The notes: generated from the letters alone by a model not told the origin. A stretch of DNA of 64,000 bases from Variovorax sp. KK3 (GCF_001984055.1 NZ_LYVO01000021.1:30442-94441), one strand, 5' to 3'; positions 9,601-19,946 are shown, numbered from the stretch's first letter. A program made the numbers and translations.

Positions 9601-10899
9601 TTATTCGTAGGTCTCGGCGTCCGGATTGGTCGCTTCCATTTCGTAGCTGGCTGCCACCATGGCCAGGCGGCCAATCACGCCGTACATGTAGAAGCGGTTG
9701 GGTGCGCTCGCGCCCGGCTTGGCGCCCGGCTGCGGTAAGTGCGCACTCTCCGAAAAAGCCAAGGGCACGAAGCTGGCGCCCGGCATGTTGAGGTTCTCGT
9801 CCGGGCTGCGCTCGGCATGCACGCGGTAGAAGCCGCCGACCACGTAGCGGTCCATCATGTAGACGACCGGCTCGGCCACGCCGTCGTGCACGCGCTCGTT
9901 GGTGAGCACGCCTTCCTGAACGATCAGGTCAGTCGGGCCCTGGGGCGCTTCCTGGCCCGACAGGGTCGGCGCCTTGCCGCGCCGGCCGAAGACCTCGAGG
10001 TCCTTGACGTCGCGCACGGTCATCACGCCCATCGGGTCGGCGCCGTTGTCGGCCTTGACCACCACGAATGGCTTTTCGTTGATGCCGTATTCCTTGTACT
10101 TGCGACGGACCTTGGTCAGCAGCGCATCGACGTGGCTGGTCAGCACGTCCAGGCCCTTGCCCTCGGTCAGGTCGACGCCGCCGGCACGCGCGTACATGGG
10201 GTTGATGAGCCACGGGTCGATGCCCAGCAGCTTGCCGAAGCGCTTGGACACCTCTTCGTAGCTGTGCAGGTGGTTGCTCTTGCGGCGCACCGACCAGCCG
10301 GCGTGCAGCGGCGGCAGCAGGTACTGCTCGTGCAGGTCTTCCAGGATGCCCGGCGCGCCAGCCGACAGGTCGCTGTTGACGAGGATGGTGCAGGGGTCGA
10401 AGTGCTTGAGGCCCAGGCGCCGGCGGGTGCGCACCACCGGTTCGAGGCACACGCTTTCGCCGTGCGGCAGTTCGATCTTCTTTGGCGACTTGATTGCCGG
10501 GTCGACCGAGCCGACCCGCACGTTGAGGCCGGCCATGTGGAAGATGCGCACCAGCCGGGCCACGTTCGCCAGGTAGAACGTGTTCTTCGAGTGGTTCTCG
10601 GGGATGACGAGCAGGTTGCGCGCCTCGGGGCAGATCTTCTCGATGGCGGCCTGCGCGGCCTGCACCGCGAGCGGCAGCATGTCCTCGGTGAGATTGTTCC
10701 AGCCTCGCGGGTAGAGGTTGGTGTCGACCGGCGCCAGCTTGAAGCCGGCATTGCGGATGTCGACCGAGCTGTAGAAGGGCGGCGTGTGCTCCATCCATTC
10801 GAGCCGGAACCAGCGCTCGATGGCAGGCATGGAGTCGAGGATGCGCTGTTCGAGCTCGTTGATCGGGCCCGTCAGGGCGGTGACGAGATGGGGAACCAT
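9601..10899 (-). CDS. gshA: Glutamate-cysteine ligase (proteobacterial type)
   Basis: A 432-residue enzyme for the first, ATP-dependent step of glutathione synthesis, making gamma-glutamylcysteine in the cytosol. It starts MVPHLVTALTGPINELEQRI and carries DTNLYPRGWNNL near residue 59, LLVIPENHSKNTFYL near 96 and FVVVKADNGADPMGVMT near 275. It belongs to the family seen in betaproteobacteria and Acidithiobacillus, which is not homologous in an obvious way to E. coli GshA. The length is normal. It heads the minus-strand set gshA-kup-benE-gshB. Its own promoter must lie in 10900-11001, the short gap after proA. Confidence 0.93.
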   Translation of the reverse strand: MVPHLVTALTGPINELEQRILDSMPAIERWFRLEWMEHTPPFYSSVDIRNAGFKLAPVDTNLYPRGWNNLTEDMLPLAVQAAQAAIEKICPEARNLLVIPENHSKNTFYLANVARLVRIFHMAGLNVRVGSVDPAIKSPKKIELPHGESVCLEPVVRTRRRLGLKHFDPCTILVNSDLSAGAPGILEDLHEQYLLPPLHAGWSVRRKSNHLHSYEEVSKRFGKLLGIDPWLINPMYARAGGVDLTEGKGLDVLTSHVDALLTKVRRKYKEYGINEKPFVVVKADNGADPMGVMTVRDVKDLEVFGRRGKAPTLSGQEAPQGPTDLIVQEGVLTNERVHDGVAEPVVYMMDRYVVGGFYRVHAERSPDENLNMPGASFVPLAFSESAHLPQPGAKPGASAPNRFYMYGVIGRLAMVAASYEMEATNPDAETYE

Positions 10900-11001
10900 G
10901 CGGCGGCCTTGTCGTTTGTTTTCGCGGCGAAAGGTGGAGTGGAATTGTAGGATTTGAGGGCGGCACCCAAGATGACAAGCGCGCCCGGCTGGCCCTCCAC
11001 T

Positions 11002-12294
11002 TCAGGTGCGCACTTCGCCCTGGCCCAGCACCACGTATTTGAGCGAGGTCAGGCCCTCGATGCCCACCGGCCCGCGCGCATGAAACTTGTCGGTGCTGAT
11101 GCCGATCTCGGCGCCCAGCCCGAACTCGAAGCCGTCGGCGAAGCGGGTGCTGGCGTTCACCATCACGCTGGCGGAGTCGACTTCGCGCAGGAAGCGCTGG
11201 GCATGCAGGTGGTCGCGGGTGACGATGGCGTCGGTGTGGTGGCTGGAATAGCGGTTGACGTGGTCGATGGCCTCGTCCACACCCGTCACCACCTTGATGC
11301 TGATGACGGCGGCCAGGTATTCCTCCGACCAGTCGGACTCGACCGCATCGACCACCTTGGCACCCGGGGGCAGCGCACCGTCGGTGCGCAGGATGCGCGC
11401 GGCGGCCGGGTCGCAGCGCATCTCGACGCCCTTGGCCGCGAAGATGGCCCCGATCTCGGGCAGGAAGCTCTCGGCCATCGAGGCCGCCACCAGCAGCCCT
11501 TCGGCGGCGTTGCACGGGCTGTACTTCTGGGTCTTGGCGTTGTCCACGATGCGCACCGCCATGTCGAGCTCGGCCGTGTCGTCGACGTACACGTGGCAGT
11601 TGCCGTCCAGGTGCTTGATGACGGGCACCTTGGCCTCGCGGCTGATGCGTTCGATGAGGCCCTTGCCGCCGCGCGGAATGACCACGTCCACGAACTCGGG
11701 CATGGCGATCAGCCGGCCGACGGCCTCGCGATCGGTGGTCTGCACCAGTTGCACCGCCTCCACCGGCAGGCCGGCCTCCGCCAGTGCCTCGCCCACCAGC
11801 GCGGCCAGCGCCTTGTTGGACTCGATCGCCTCCGAACCGCCACGCAGGATGGCCGCATTGCCGCTCTTGATGGCGAGGCTGGCGGCCTCGACGGTCACGT
11901 TGGGTCGGCTCTCGTAGATCATGCCGAAGACGCCGATCGGCACCCGCATCTGGCCGACCCGGATGCCGCTGGGCTGCTGGCGCATGCCGATGACCTCGCC
12001 GATCACGTCGGGCATCGCGGCCAGCTGCTCGCAGCCGAGCGCCACGGTCTCGATGGTCTTGGGGCCGAGCCGCAGCCGGTCGACCATCGGCGCCGAGAGG
12101 CCGGCCGCCTGGGCGCGTTCCAGGTCTTGCGCATTGGCCGGCGCCAAGGCCTCGACGCTCTCGCGCAGGCGCCGCGCCAGCGCCCGCAGTGCTTGGCTCT
12201 TGGTGGCGGCGGTGGCCTTCGCCATCAGGGCAGCGGCCGTCTTGGCCTGCATCCCCAGGGTCTGCATGTATTCGTCGACATTGAAGGCATTCAT
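11002..12294 (-). CDS. proA: Gamma-glutamyl phosphate reductase
   Basis: A 430-residue NADPH-dependent enzyme of proline synthesis, reducing gamma-glutamyl phosphate to glutamate semialdehyde. The aldehyde-dehydrogenase fold is evident: [20 protein letters not shown] near residue 125, the nucleotide-site region [15 protein letters not shown] near 149, and the catalytic cysteine at residue 261 ([12 protein letters not shown]). The ATG at 12294 fits the family length; the frame stays open upstream but runs through a palindrome and has no family similarity. It follows holA after 110 bases on the same strand. proB is not in the window. Confidence 0.96.
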   Translation of the reverse strand: MNAFNVDEYMQTLGMQAKTAAALMAKATAATKSQALRALARRLRESVEALAPANAQDLERAQAAGLSAPMVDRLRLGPKTIETVALGCEQLAAMPDVIGEVIGMRQQPSGIRVGQMRVPIGVFGMIYESRPNVTVEAASLAIKSGNAAILRGGSEAIESNKALAALVGEALAEAGLPVEAVQLVQTTDREAVGRLIAMPEFVDVVIPRGGKGLIERISREAKVPVIKHLDGNCHVYVDDTAELDMAVRIVDNAKTQKYSPCNAAEGLLVAASMAESFLPEIGAIFAAKGVEMRCDPAAARILRTDGALPPGAKVVDAVESDWSEEYLAAVISIKVVTGVDEAIDHVNRYSSHHTDAIVTRDHLHAQRFLREVDSASVMVNASTRFADGFEFGLGAEIGISTDKFHARGPVGIEGLTSLKYVVLGQGEVRT

Positions 12295-12317
12295 GGGGCG
12301 GAATTCTCCCACGCAGG

Positions 12318-12333
12318 GCCCGGACGTCCGGGC
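12318..12333. promoter_or_regulatory. Perfect 16-bp palindrome 23 bases before proA
   Basis: The sequence gcccggacgtccgggc is fully self-complementary and lies between holA and proA, just upstream of the proA start. As RNA it forms a six-pair stem with an ACGT loop; as DNA it is an ideal dimer-binding site. Nothing known for proA names the binder. Confidence 0.4.
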
Positions 12334-12372
12334 GCCGCGAGGAAACGCCCCGTTCCCGAAATTGCAACGAAG

Positions 12373-12391
12373 GGGCAGCGCCGAGCTGCCC
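12373..12391 (-). terminator. Hairpin after holA, weak terminator candidate
   Basis: Arms GGGCAGC (12373-12379) and GCTGCCC (12385-12391) pair around a five-base loop 14 bases beyond the holA stop. Downstream on the minus strand comes CTTCGTTG, not a T-run, so it is at best a partial or Rho-assisted stop before proA. Confidence 0.35.
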
Positions 12392-12404
12392 GTATCCCGG
12401 CCCG

Positions 12405-13469
12405 TCAGCCGCGCGCGGGCGCAGCCGCGCAGGCCCGGCACAGCATCAAGGCCAGCCGCTGCAGCGCCTGCCAGCCGCTGGCCGGCCAGTCGGGCTGCTT
12501 GAGCCCCTTGACGATGCCGTCTACCACATGGGCCGCGCGCAGGAGCCGGGCCAAGGCGCGCTCGTCCAGGCGCGGCAGCACGCGCTCGAAGGCACGCTCG
12601 CGCGGGCCCCAGATGCGGTTTTCGCGCAGGGCCATGGGCAGCGGCCGGCCCGCGGCCATGGCGTCCTTGACGCGCTTGAGGGCGCGGATGTCCTCGGCCA
12701 GCGTGTAGTGCACCAGCACCTCGGCCTCGCCCTCGGCCTGCAGGCCGTCGAGCATGCGCGCCACGCGTTGCGGCTGCCCGCCCAGCACGGCCTCCGAGAG
12801 TTTGAACACGTCGTAGCGCGCGACGTTGTTGACCGCGGCCTCGACCTGCTCCCAGCCCAACTCCCCGGGCGGATACAGCAGGGCCAGCTTCTGGATCTCC
12901 TGGTGCGCGGCCAGCAGGTTGCCTTCGACCCGGTCGGCGAAGAACTGCAGGGTGCGCTGGCCTTCTTCACCGGCCTTCACGCGCTGCTCTTGCCGCGCGA
13001 GCCGCTGCGCGATCCAGGGTGGCAGCGCGGCGCGCTCGACGGTCTCGACCGCCAGGCTGACGCCGTGGCCCTCGAGCGCCGTGAACCAGGCACCGGTGCG
13101 CGTGGCCTTGTCGAGCCGGGGAAGCAGCACCAGCGTCAGCGTGCTGTCGTTGCCGACGGCCGACTCGGCGATCTGCTGCAGCGCGGTGCTCCCGTCCTTG
13201 CCGGGCTTGCCCGACGGAATGCGGATCTCGACGATCTGCCGCTCGGCGAAGAGGCTCAGCGAACCGCCGGCCGCGAGCACCGCGCTCCAGTCGAAATGCG
13301 CGCCCGCCGCCGTGTACGAGCTGCGCTCGGTGTAGCCCTGCGCGCGTGCCGCCGTGCGGATGGCATCGGCGGCCTCCTGCGCCAGCAGAGGCTCGTCGCC
13401 GTGGATGACGTACAGCGGCTTGAGCCCCTTCTGCAGGTGCGCATCGAGCTGGGCGGCCGCGAGCTGCAT
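12405..13469 (-). CDS. holA: DNA polymerase III delta subunit
   Basis: A 354-residue clamp-loader subunit that opens the beta sliding clamp. The N-terminal domain has the delta-subunit signature [20 protein letters not shown] near residue 18. The middle contains [22 protein letters not shown] near residue 177, the conserved delta region of the AAA+ fold. The C-terminal helical collar domain follows from about 215. It begins four bases after the lptE stop, so leuS-lptE-holA form a tight operon, an arrangement widely kept in beta- and gammaproteobacteria. Confidence 0.94.
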   Translation of the reverse strand: MQLAAAQLDAHLQKGLKPLYVIHGDEPLLAQEAADAIRTAARAQGYTERSSYTAAGAHFDWSAVLAAGGSLSLFAERQIVEIRIPSGKPGKDGSTALQQIAESAVGNDSTLTLVLLPRLDKATRTGAWFTALEGHGVSLAVETVERAALPPWIAQRLARQEQRVKAGEEGQRTLQFFADRVEGNLLAAHQEIQKLALLYPPGELGWEQVEAAVNNVARYDVFKLSEAVLGGQPQRVARMLDGLQAEGEAEVLVHYTLAEDIRALKRVKDAMAAGRPLPMALRENRIWGPRERAFERVLPRLDERALARLLRAAHVVDGIVKGLKQPDWPASGWQALQRLALMLCRACAAAPARG

Positions 13470-13473
13470 CGGC

Positions 13474-13980
13474 TCAGAGGCTTTTCACCGCCGCCAGGCG
13501 GCGTAGCGTCTGCTGGGCGATGTCGCTCTGCATGTCGCGGTACAGCAGCTCGGTCTCGCCTTCCTTGGCAAGCGCAGCGGTTTCGTTGTAGGTGATGTCG
13601 CGGTACTGCTCGATCTGGGTCGGGCCCAGCAGTTCCTTGCCGCCCGGCGTGCGCAGGCGGATGCGCATGGTCAGGCGCAACTGCAGTTCGCGCACCTGGC
13701 CGGCCGAGTTGGTCGAGAGCACGGCGGTCCCGCGGGTTTCGGAAAGCACCTCCAGAATGGCGTCCGCGCGGTCCTTCTCCTCTTCCGGGATCAGCTCGAC
13801 GTTGCCCGCAGCACGGAACTGGCGGCGCAACGCGTTCACGAACGCCGACCTGCCCGGCACCGACAGTGACTTGAAGGCGAAGTCCGGCGCACGGCGCAAT
13901 TGGAAGCCGCAGCCCGCCAGCAGCAACGCGGAAGCGCCGCCCAAGATCACGGCGCGGCGGGACAGAAAAGATTCGTTCAT
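13474..13980 (-). CDS. lptE: LPS-assembly lipoprotein LptE
   Basis: A 168-residue outer-membrane lipoprotein that plugs the LptD barrel and helps insert lipopolysaccharide. The N-terminal signal ends in a lipobox with LLAGC, putting the lipidated cysteine at residue 24, followed by GFQLRR, the family start. The downstream KSLSVPG and RLTMRIRLRTPGG segments fit the LptE fold. It starts eight bases after leuS and ends four bases before holA. Length is typical. Confidence 0.93.
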   Translation of the reverse strand: MNESFLSRRAVILGGASALLLAGCGFQLRRAPDFAFKSLSVPGRSAFVNALRRQFRAAGNVELIPEEEKDRADAILEVLSETRGTAVLSTNSAGQVRELQLRLTMRIRLRTPGGKELLGPTQIEQYRDITYNETAALAKEGETELLYRDMQSDIAQQTLRRLAAVKSL

Positions 13981-13988
13981 GCCGTGCC

Positions 13989-16652
13989 TCAGATCACCAC
14001 GTTGACGAGCCGACCCGGCACCACGATCACGCGCTTGGGCGACGCCCCCTCGGCAAACTTGACGAAGGCCTCGCTCTGCAGCGCGAGCTTCTCGATCTCG
14101 GGCTTGGTGGCCTGGGCAGGCACCTGCAGCGAGCCGCGCAGCTTGCCGTTGACCTGCAGCATCAGTTCGATCTCGTCCTGCTCGAGCGCCACCGCGTCGA
14201 CCGCGGGCCAGGATGCATCGAGCAACGGGCCTTGCAGGCGGTCGTAGCCCAGCGCATGCCACAGCGAATGCGTGATGTGCGGCGTGGCAGGGTAGAGGCA
14301 GCGCAGCAAAATGCCGAAGCCCTCGCGGGCGGCAGCGCGGTCGCCGGGGCTGGCGTCGGACTTGAAGCCTTCGAGCGCATTCAGCAGCTTCATCGCACCG
14401 GACACCACGGTGTTGTATTGCATGCGCTGGTAGTCGTAGTCGATCTGGCGCAGCACGGTATGCACCTCGCGGCGCAGCGCCTTGGCCTCCTTGCCGAAGG
14501 CCGCGCGCGGGTCGACGGTTTCCAGGTCGATCTGGTCGCCCTCGGGCACGGCGGCCTCGGCGGTGCCGAGCGCCACGCCGTAGTTCCACACGCGGCGCAG
14601 GAAGCGGTAGCTGCCTTCCACCGCCGCATCGTTCCACTCGAGCGTGGCCTCGGGCGGGGCGGTAAACATGGTGTACAGGCGCGCGGTGTCGGCACCGTAC
14701 TTCTCGATCAGGTCCTGCGGGTCGACGCCGTTGCGTTCGCTCTTGCCCATCTTGCCGACGCCGCCGTACTCGACCGCCGTGCCGTCGGCCAGCGTGCCGC
14801 CGCTGACGCGGCCCTGTGCGTCGAGCGCCTGCGTCACTTCGGAAGGCGGGAAGTATTCCTTGCCGCCCTTCTCGTTGCGCCGGTAGAAGATGTGGTTGAG
14901 CACCATGCCCTGGGTCAGCAGCTTGCTGAAGGGCTCGTCGGCCTTGACCAGGCCCATGTCGCGCATCACCTTGGTCCAGAAGCGCGCATAGAGCAGGTGC
15001 AGGATCGCGTGCTCGATGCCGCCGATGTACTGGTCCATGGGCATCCAATACCTGGCGCCCTCGGCGACCATGGCCTCGTCGTTCGTCGGGTCGCAGTAGC
15101 GCATGAAGTACCAGGCGCTGTCGACGAAGGTGTCCATGGTGTCGGTCTCGCGCCGCGCGGCCTTGCCGCACACGGGGCAGACCACGCCGGCATGAAAACC
15201 TTCGTGCTTGTTCAGCGGATTGCCCGAGCCGTCGGGCACGCAGTCGGTGGGCAGCACCACCGGCAGGTCTTTCTCGGGCACCGGCACTGCGCCATGCTCG
15301 TCGCAGTGGATGATGGGGATCGGCGTGCCCCAATAGCGTTGGCGGCTCACGCCCCAGTCGCGCAGGCGCCAGGTGGTCTGCATCTCGCCCAGGCCCTTCT
15401 GCGCCAGGGCGTGGGCGACCGCCTTCACCGCCTCGGGGTACGACATGCCGCTGAAGTTGTCGGAGTTGATGGTCACGCCGCGCTGCTTGTCGGCGTACCA
15501 CTCCTGCCAGCGGTGGTAGTCGAAGTGCGGCTCGTCGTCGACCAGCACCACCTGGATGATCTCGATGCCGTACTTGTTGGCGAAGGCGAAGTCGCGCTCG
15601 TCGTGGGCCGGCACGCCCATCACGGCGCCGTCGCCGTAGCCCATCAGCACGTAGTTGCCCACCCACACCGGCACCGGCTCTTCGGTGATCGGGTGCTGCA
15701 CGAAGAGGCCCGTGGGCACGCCCTTCTTCTCCTGCGTGGCCAGTTCGGCCTCGGTGGTGCCGCCGGCCTTGCAGTCTTCGATGAAGGCGGCCACCTTGGG
15801 GTCGGACTTGGCAGCGTGCGCGGCCAGCGGATGCTCGGGCGCCACGGCGCAGAAGGTCACGCCCATGATGGTGTCGGCGCGCGTCGTGAAGACGTACATG
15901 CGGCCGCCCTGGATCGGCTCGCCCTTTTCGTCCTTGATGTCGTGCGGGAAGGCGAAGCGCACGCCCTCGCTCTTGCCGATCCAGTTTTCCTGCATCAGCT
16001 TGACGCGCTCGGGCCAGCCCGGCAGCCTGTGTTGGGTGTGGTCGAGCAGCTCTTCCGCGTAGTCGCTGATCTTCAGGTAATAGCCGGGGATTTCGCGCCG
16101 CTCGACGGTGGCCCCGGTGCGCCAGCCCTTGCCGTCGATCACCTGCTCGTTGGCGAGCACGGTCTGGTCGACCGGATCCCAGTTGACCACCTGCGTCTTG
16201 CGGTAGGCGATGCCCTTCTCGAGCATCTTGAGGAACAGCCACTGGTTCCACTTGTAGTAACTCGGGTCGCAGGTGGCGATCTCGCGGCTCCAGTCGATCG
16301 CCAGGCCCATGGCCTGCAGCTGGCCCTTCATGTACGAAATGTTCTCCAACGTCCACTTGGCCGGGGGCACGCCGTTCTTGAGCGCCGCGTTCTCGGCCGG
16401 CAGGCCGAAGGCGTCCCAGCCCATCGGCATCAGCACGTTGTAGCCGCTCATGCGCAGGTAGCGCGTGAGCATGTCGTTGATGGTGTAGTTGCGCACGTGG
16501 CCCATGTGCAGCTTGCCGCTGGGGTACGGCAGCATCGAGCAGGCGTAGTACTTCTTCTTTTGCGCGTCCTCGGTCACGCGGTAGGCGTCGGCCGCGGTCC
16601 AGGCCGCCTGGGCGGCCGACTCGACGTCACTGGGTTTGTAGCTGGGGTTCAT
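13989..16652 (-). CDS. leuS: Leucyl-tRNA synthetase
   Basis: An 887-residue class I aminoacyl-tRNA synthetase. The HIGH-type motif is HMGH at residues 49-52 inside [18 protein letters not shown]. The editing domain lies around 230-420 and contains [13 protein letters not shown]. The KMSKS-type loop reads KMGKS before [15 protein letters not shown]; the serine-to-glycine change is, as I recall, common in this enzyme among betaproteobacteria. The anticodon-binding and C-terminal domains are complete. The ATG at 16652 gives the family N-terminus. 139 bases separate it from the exbD-like gene upstream; lptE follows. Confidence 0.98.
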   Translation of the reverse strand: MNPSYKPSDVESAAQAAWTAADAYRVTEDAQKKKYYACSMLPYPSGKLHMGHVRNYTINDMLTRYLRMSGYNVLMPMGWDAFGLPAENAALKNGVPPAKWTLENISYMKGQLQAMGLAIDWSREIATCDPSYYKWNQWLFLKMLEKGIAYRKTQVVNWDPVDQTVLANEQVIDGKGWRTGATVERREIPGYYLKISDYAEELLDHTQHRLPGWPERVKLMQENWIGKSEGVRFAFPHDIKDEKGEPIQGGRMYVFTTRADTIMGVTFCAVAPEHPLAAHAAKSDPKVAAFIEDCKAGGTTEAELATQEKKGVPTGLFVQHPITEEPVPVWVGNYVLMGYGDGAVMGVPAHDERDFAFANKYGIEIIQVVLVDDEPHFDYHRWQEWYADKQRGVTINSDNFSGMSYPEAVKAVAHALAQKGLGEMQTTWRLRDWGVSRQRYWGTPIPIIHCDEHGAVPVPEKDLPVVLPTDCVPDGSGNPLNKHEGFHAGVVCPVCGKAARRETDTMDTFVDSAWYFMRYCDPTNDEAMVAEGARYWMPMDQYIGGIEHAILHLLYARFWTKVMRDMGLVKADEPFSKLLTQGMVLNHIFYRRNEKGGKEYFPPSEVTQALDAQGRVSGGTLADGTAVEYGGVGKMGKSERNGVDPQDLIEKYGADTARLYTMFTAPPEATLEWNDAAVEGSYRFLRRVWNYGVALGTAEAAVPEGDQIDLETVDPRAAFGKEAKALRREVHTVLRQIDYDYQRMQYNTVVSGAMKLLNALEGFKSDASPGDRAAAREGFGILLRCLYPATPHITHSLWHALGYDRLQGPLLDASWPAVDAVALEQDEIELMLQVNGKLRGSLQVPAQATKPEIEKLALQSEAFVKFAEGASPKRVIVVPGRLVNVVI

Positions 16653-16791
16653 TGGACAGGGCAACAACGGCCCGGCAGCGGGTGGCCGGGAACCGGGGAA
16701 AAGCGGATTATCGCGGCTGGCAACCGCCTGCCGCTCGGCACCGGCCGCGAAGACCCGGCTCGCCTCCATCATGGGGAGGACTCCGGGCTCG

Positions 16792-17250
16792 TCAGGGCCT
16801 CTTGAGCGGCGCCTCGGTCACGAAGCCGATGCGGCCGAGGCCGGCCTGGTTGGCGATGCCCATGAGTTCTACGACCCGGCCATAAGGCACGGCCTGGTCG
16901 GCGCGCAGCTGGATCTCGGTGTCGGGGCTGTCTGCGGCGGCCTTGCGCAGCCGCTCGGCCAGCACCTCGGCGGTCACGGGCTGGTCGTTGAGAAAGACCT
17001 CGCCGGCCGCGTTGACCGACAGGCTCACGAACTTCGGCGTGTCGGTGGGCTGGCCGGCCGCCGTGCGCGGCAGGTCGAGCTTGATCGAGCTGGCCATCAG
17101 CGGCGCGGTGATGATGAAGATCACCAGCAACACCAGCATCACGTCGACGAGCGGCGTGACGTTGATGTCGGACAGCGGGCGCTGCCCGCCGCCACCGATC
17201 GCGCGGCCGCCGGTGGCCGTGCTGCCGAGGGAGGTGCGACCGAAAGCCAT
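16792..17250 (-). CDS. exbD: ExbD/TolR family biopolymer transport protein
   Basis: A 152-residue inner-membrane protein with one transmembrane segment, beginning after the family motif [24 protein letters not shown] near residue 27 (here [20 protein letters not shown]). The Asp of LVDVML is the proton-path residue of ExbD/TolR. The periplasmic C-terminal domain follows ([17 protein letters not shown]). It partners the ExbB/TolQ protein encoded 11 bases upstream and uses the proton gradient to energise either TonB or TolA. No tonB, tolA, tolB or pal is adjacent, so ExbD versus TolR cannot be settled from context. Confidence 0.88.
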   Translation of the reverse strand: MAFGRTSLGSTATGGRAIGGGGQRPLSDINVTPLVDVMLVLLVIFIITAPLMASSIKLDLPRTAAGQPTDTPKFVSLSVNAAGEVFLNDQPVTAEVLAERLRKAAADSPDTEIQLRADQAVPYGRVVELMGIANQAGLGRIGFVTEAPLKRP

Positions 17251-17261
17251 GGCCAGGCGCC

Positions 17262-17960
17262 TCAGGCGGGCATAGGCCGCGCAGGCGGCAAGGGCGTCTC
17301 GCGCGTGGGCACGTGTGCAAGCGCGCCGAGCAGATCGTGCGCGAAGCCTTCCAGCTCGGCCTCGATGCGGCCGACCACCCGGCCGAAGACGTTGTAGGCC
17401 AGAACGGCCGGAATCGCGACCGCCAGGCCAAAGGCCGTCATGATCAGCGCCTCGCCCACCGGGCCGGCCACCTTGTCGATGGTGAAGCCGCCGGTCTCGC
17501 CGGCGATGCCGGTCAGCGCGCCGTAGATGCCCCAGACCGTGCCCAGCAGGCCGACGAAGGGCGCCGTGGCGCCGACCGTGGCGAGCAGGATCTGGCCCGA
17601 CTGCAAACGGCGAAGCGCGGCATGGAGCGCGTCGCGCAGCACCCGCGTCAGCCGCTGCGAACGATCGACCGCGCCGCCCAGCGTGGTCGGGTCGGGATCG
17701 ACCGCCAGCTGGCGCACCGCGCTGACTGCCGGCCACACCAGTGCCGCACGGTCGAAGCTGCGCAGCTGCTGTTCGGCATCCTGCAGCGAGCCGGATTGCC
17801 AGAACGCCGCAATGCTGCGCGCCACGTCGCGCGTGCCGCCGCGCAGCAGCCAGGCCTTCCAGAGGATCACCACCCAACTCGCCACCGACATCAGCAGGAG
17901 CAGGGCCGCCACCGAGCGGCTGACGCCATCGCCGTGGGTGAGCAGCTCCAGGACCGTCAT
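17262..17960 (-). CDS. exbB: MotA/TolQ/ExbB proton channel family protein
   Basis: A 232-residue inner-membrane protein with three hydrophobic segments, near residues 15-35, 125-150 and 170-195. The ExbB/TolQ signature [17 protein letters not shown] is near residue 125 and [19 protein letters not shown] near 165. With the ExbD-like protein it forms the proton-driven motor. Its ATG overlaps the dapB stop by four bases (ATGA), so translation is coupled to dapB. A short variant of about 230 residues is normal for TolQ-type members. Confidence 0.88.
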   Translation of the reverse strand: MTVLELLTHGDGVSRSVAALLLLMSVASWVVILWKAWLLRGGTRDVARSIAAFWQSGSLQDAEQQLRSFDRAALVWPAVSAVRQLAVDPDPTTLGGAVDRSQRLTRVLRDALHAALRRLQSGQILLATVGATAPFVGLLGTVWGIYGALTGIAGETGGFTIDKVAGPVGEALIMTAFGLAVAIPAVLAYNVFGRVVGRIEAELEGFAHDLLGALAHVPTRETPLPPARPMPA

Positions 17961-18787
17961 CGCAGGTTGAGAACGTCGAACATGTCGAAGAGCCCGCTCT
18001 GGCGCCCGGCCAGGAAACGCACGGCACGCAGGCTGCCCTGGGCGTAGTTGGCGCGGCTGCCGGACTTGTGCGAGATCTCGATGCGTTCGCCGGTGCCGGC
18101 GAAGAGCACGGTGTGCTCGCCGACGATGTCGCCCCCGCGGATGGTCGCGAAGCCGATGGAGGACGGGTCGCGCTCGCCGGTGACGCCTTCGCGGGCGTAG
18201 ACGGCGCAGTCTTTCAGGTCGCGGCCCAGCGCGTCGGCGATCACCTCGCCCATCTTGAGCGCAGTGCCCGACGGCGCGTCGATCTTGTGGCGGTGGTGGG
18301 CCTCGATGACCTCGATGTCGTAGCCGGTGGACAGCGCCTTGGCCGCCATCTCGAGCAGCTTGAAGGTGACGTTCACGCCCACGCTCATGTTGGGCGCCAT
18401 GACGATCGCGATGTCCTTGGCGGCAGCGGCGATCTCGGCTTTTTGTGCGTCGCTGAAGCCGGTGGTGCCGATCACGGCCTGCACGCCCAGCTCGCGGCAC
18501 ACGGCCAGGTGCGCCAACGTGCCCTCGGGGCGGGTGAAGTCGATCAGCACCTGGGCGTTCTGCAGGCCTTGGCGCAGATCGGCCACGACGGGCACGCCGC
18601 TCGCGAAGCCGAGGGATGCGCCGGCGTCGCTGCCGAGCGCGGCGCTGCCTGCGATGTCGAGGGCGCCGGCCAGGCGGCAGTCGCCCGACGCGCGCACGGC
18701 CTCGATCAGCATGTGGCCCATGCGGCCGGAAGCGCCGGCCACCGCGACGCGGCGCAGCGGAGTGGTGGAAGAGGAAGAATCGGTCAC
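17957..18787 (-). CDS. dapB: 4-hydroxy-tetrahydrodipicolinate reductase
   Basis: A 276-residue NAD(P)H-dependent enzyme of lysine and diaminopimelate synthesis. The nucleotide-binding loop is VAGASGRMG at residues 16-24. The catalytic region [20 protein letters not shown] (162-181) contains the His pair 164/165 and Lys168. The GTG at 18787 gives the usual N-terminal length and has an AAGG about ten bases upstream; an ATG 54 bases further up would add an Arg-rich leader foreign to the family. It lies 83 bases after bamE and overlaps exbB by four bases. Confidence 0.95.
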   Translation of the reverse strand: MTDSSSSTTPLRRVAVAGASGRMGHMLIEAVRASGDCRLAGALDIAGSAALGSDAGASLGFASGVPVVADLRQGLQNAQVLIDFTRPEGTLAHLAVCRELGVQAVIGTTGFSDAQKAEIAAAAKDIAIVMAPNMSVGVNVTFKLLEMAAKALSTGYDIEVIEAHHRHKIDAPSGTALKMGEVIADALGRDLKDCAVYAREGVTGERDPSSIGFATIRGGDIVGEHTVLFAGTGERIEISHKSGSRANYAQGSLRAVRFLAGRQSGLFDMFDVLNLR

Positions 18788-18831
18788 GCGACAAGCCTTC
18801 GAAAATGGCCGGCCACTCGGACGGCTCGAAC

Positions 18832-18850
18832 GGCGCGCCAACAGCGCGCC
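18832..18850. terminator. Hairpin between bamE and dapB
   Basis: Arms GGCGCGC (18832-18838) and GCGCGCC (18844-18850) pair around a five-base loop in the 83-base gap. There is no T-run, so it may only attenuate or protect RNA ends. Confidence 0.3.
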
Positions 18851-18870
18851 ACTAGCGCACTTCTATCGCA

Positions 18871-19434
18871 TCAACGGCCGGATTCGAGCGGCGGATAGCT
18901 GGGAGGCAGCGGCGGCAACGCGGCGGACGGCGAATCGCCCTCGGCCGTCTTGGCCTTGTCCTTGGCCGTGTCGAATTTCTTGAGCTGGTCTTCGGTGGCC
19001 TCCAGCACCGGCACCTTGCCGGCACGTCCACGGGCGTCGACCGCGGCGACGAACTCCTGCTCGCTGGGCATCGTGTCGCCCTCGAAGCGGTCGAGCACCT
19101 CGCCGTTGAAGAACACGGTCAGCCGGCGCTGCTGCGCCTCGACGCCCTGGCGCCGGATGGTGAAGACGTAGTCCCAGCGGTTGGAGTGAAAGACGTCGTT
19201 GAGCAGCGAGGTGCCCAGGATTTCGCGCACCTGCTGGCGCGACATGCCGGGCTTGAGTTGCTCGACCTGCTCCTTGGACACGAAATTGCCCTGCACCACT
19301 TCGACCTTGTAGGGGGTGATGGCATTGAGCGCGTTGCGCGAACGTTCGTTGAAGCTGCTGCAGGCCGCCAGGCTGAGCGTCGCGGCGACGGCGCCGACGA
19401 GCAGCCACGAGCGGCGTTGTGAAATCTCAGGCAT
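18871..19434 (-). CDS. bamE: Outer-membrane assembly lipoprotein BamE (SmpA/OmlA)
   Basis: A 187-residue lipoprotein of the BAM complex. The signal ends SLAAC with the lipidated cysteine at residue 25. The SmpA/OmlA core has YKVEVVQGNFVSKEQVEQLK near residue 42, PGMSRQQVREILGT near 62 and DVFHSNRWDYVF near 79. The tail from about residue 130 is longer than in E. coli BamE (about 113 residues): Lys/Asp-rich, then Pro-rich. The ATG at 19434 places the signal peptide correctly. The gene is divergent from fur with 86 bases between starts, a gene order I recall as common in betaproteobacteria. Confidence 0.93.
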   Translation of the reverse strand: MPEISQRRSWLLVGAVAATLSLAACSSFNERSRNALNAITPYKVEVVQGNFVSKEQVEQLKPGMSRQQVREILGTSLLNDVFHSNRWDYVFTIRRQGVEAQQRRLTVFFNGEVLDRFEGDTMPSEQEFVAAVDARGRAGKVPVLEATEDQLKKFDTAKDKAKTAEGDSPSAALPPLPPSYPPLESGR

Positions 19435-19520
19435 GGAAAAGGGCCAGGAGGGCAAGCGATATGATCGGGCGATTGTAGCGGCTGGCCCTCTGCCGGCCCT
19501 CCCGGGGAGGGGACGCAGGA

Positions 19521-19946
19521 ATGACCATGGCCAACATCGACGAACTCAAGAACACCGGCCTCAAGGCCACGCTGCCCCGCCTCAAGATCCTGGAAATCTT
19601 CCAGAACGGCGGCCAGCGCCACATGACGGCGGAAGACGTCTTCCGCGTGCTGCTCAACGAACACTCCGACATCGGCCTGGCCACTGTCTACCGGGTGCTG
19701 ACGCAGTTCGAGCAGGCCGGCATCCTCGAGCGCAGCCACTTCGAGAGCGGCAAGGCTGTGTACGAGCTCAACGAGGGCAAGCACCACGACCATCTGATCT
19801 GCACCGCCTGCGGCAAGGTCGAGGAGTTCTACGACCCCGAGATCGAGCAGCGCCAGCAGATCGTGTCGAAGGACAAGGGGTGGATCCTGCAGGATCACGC
19901 GATGTCGCTGTACGGCTTGTGCGCCGACTGCGCCAGCAAGAGATAA
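19521..19946 (+). CDS. fur: Ferric uptake regulator Fur
   Basis: A 141-residue metal-dependent repressor. The N-terminal winged helix includes [15 protein letters not shown] near residue 13 and [19 protein letters not shown] near 51. The metal sites follow: HHDH at residues 88-91, the zinc cysteines C94/C97 (CTAC) and C134/C137 (CADC). Fe2+-loaded Fur would repress iron genes such as the TonB receptor at 3000. Two ATGs compete, at 19521 and 19527; the second (MANIDELK) has AGGAA at good spacing and may be the true start. Confidence 0.97.
   Translation: MTMANIDELKNTGLKATLPRLKILEIFQNGGQRHMTAEDVFRVLLNEHSDIGLATVYRVLTQFEQAGILERSHFESGKAVYELNEGKHHDHLICTACGKVEEFYDPEIEQRQQIVSKDKGWILQDHAMSLYGLCADCASKR

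Noticed and set aside
9448..9738. Plus-strand frame of 96 codons with GGAGG just before its ATG
   Set aside because: The GGAGG directly abuts the ATG with no spacing, the frame overlaps the gshA end antisense, and the product shows no motif.
14232..16805. Open frame of 857 codons on the plus strand
   Set aside because: Fully antisense to leuS, with the composition of a shadow frame.
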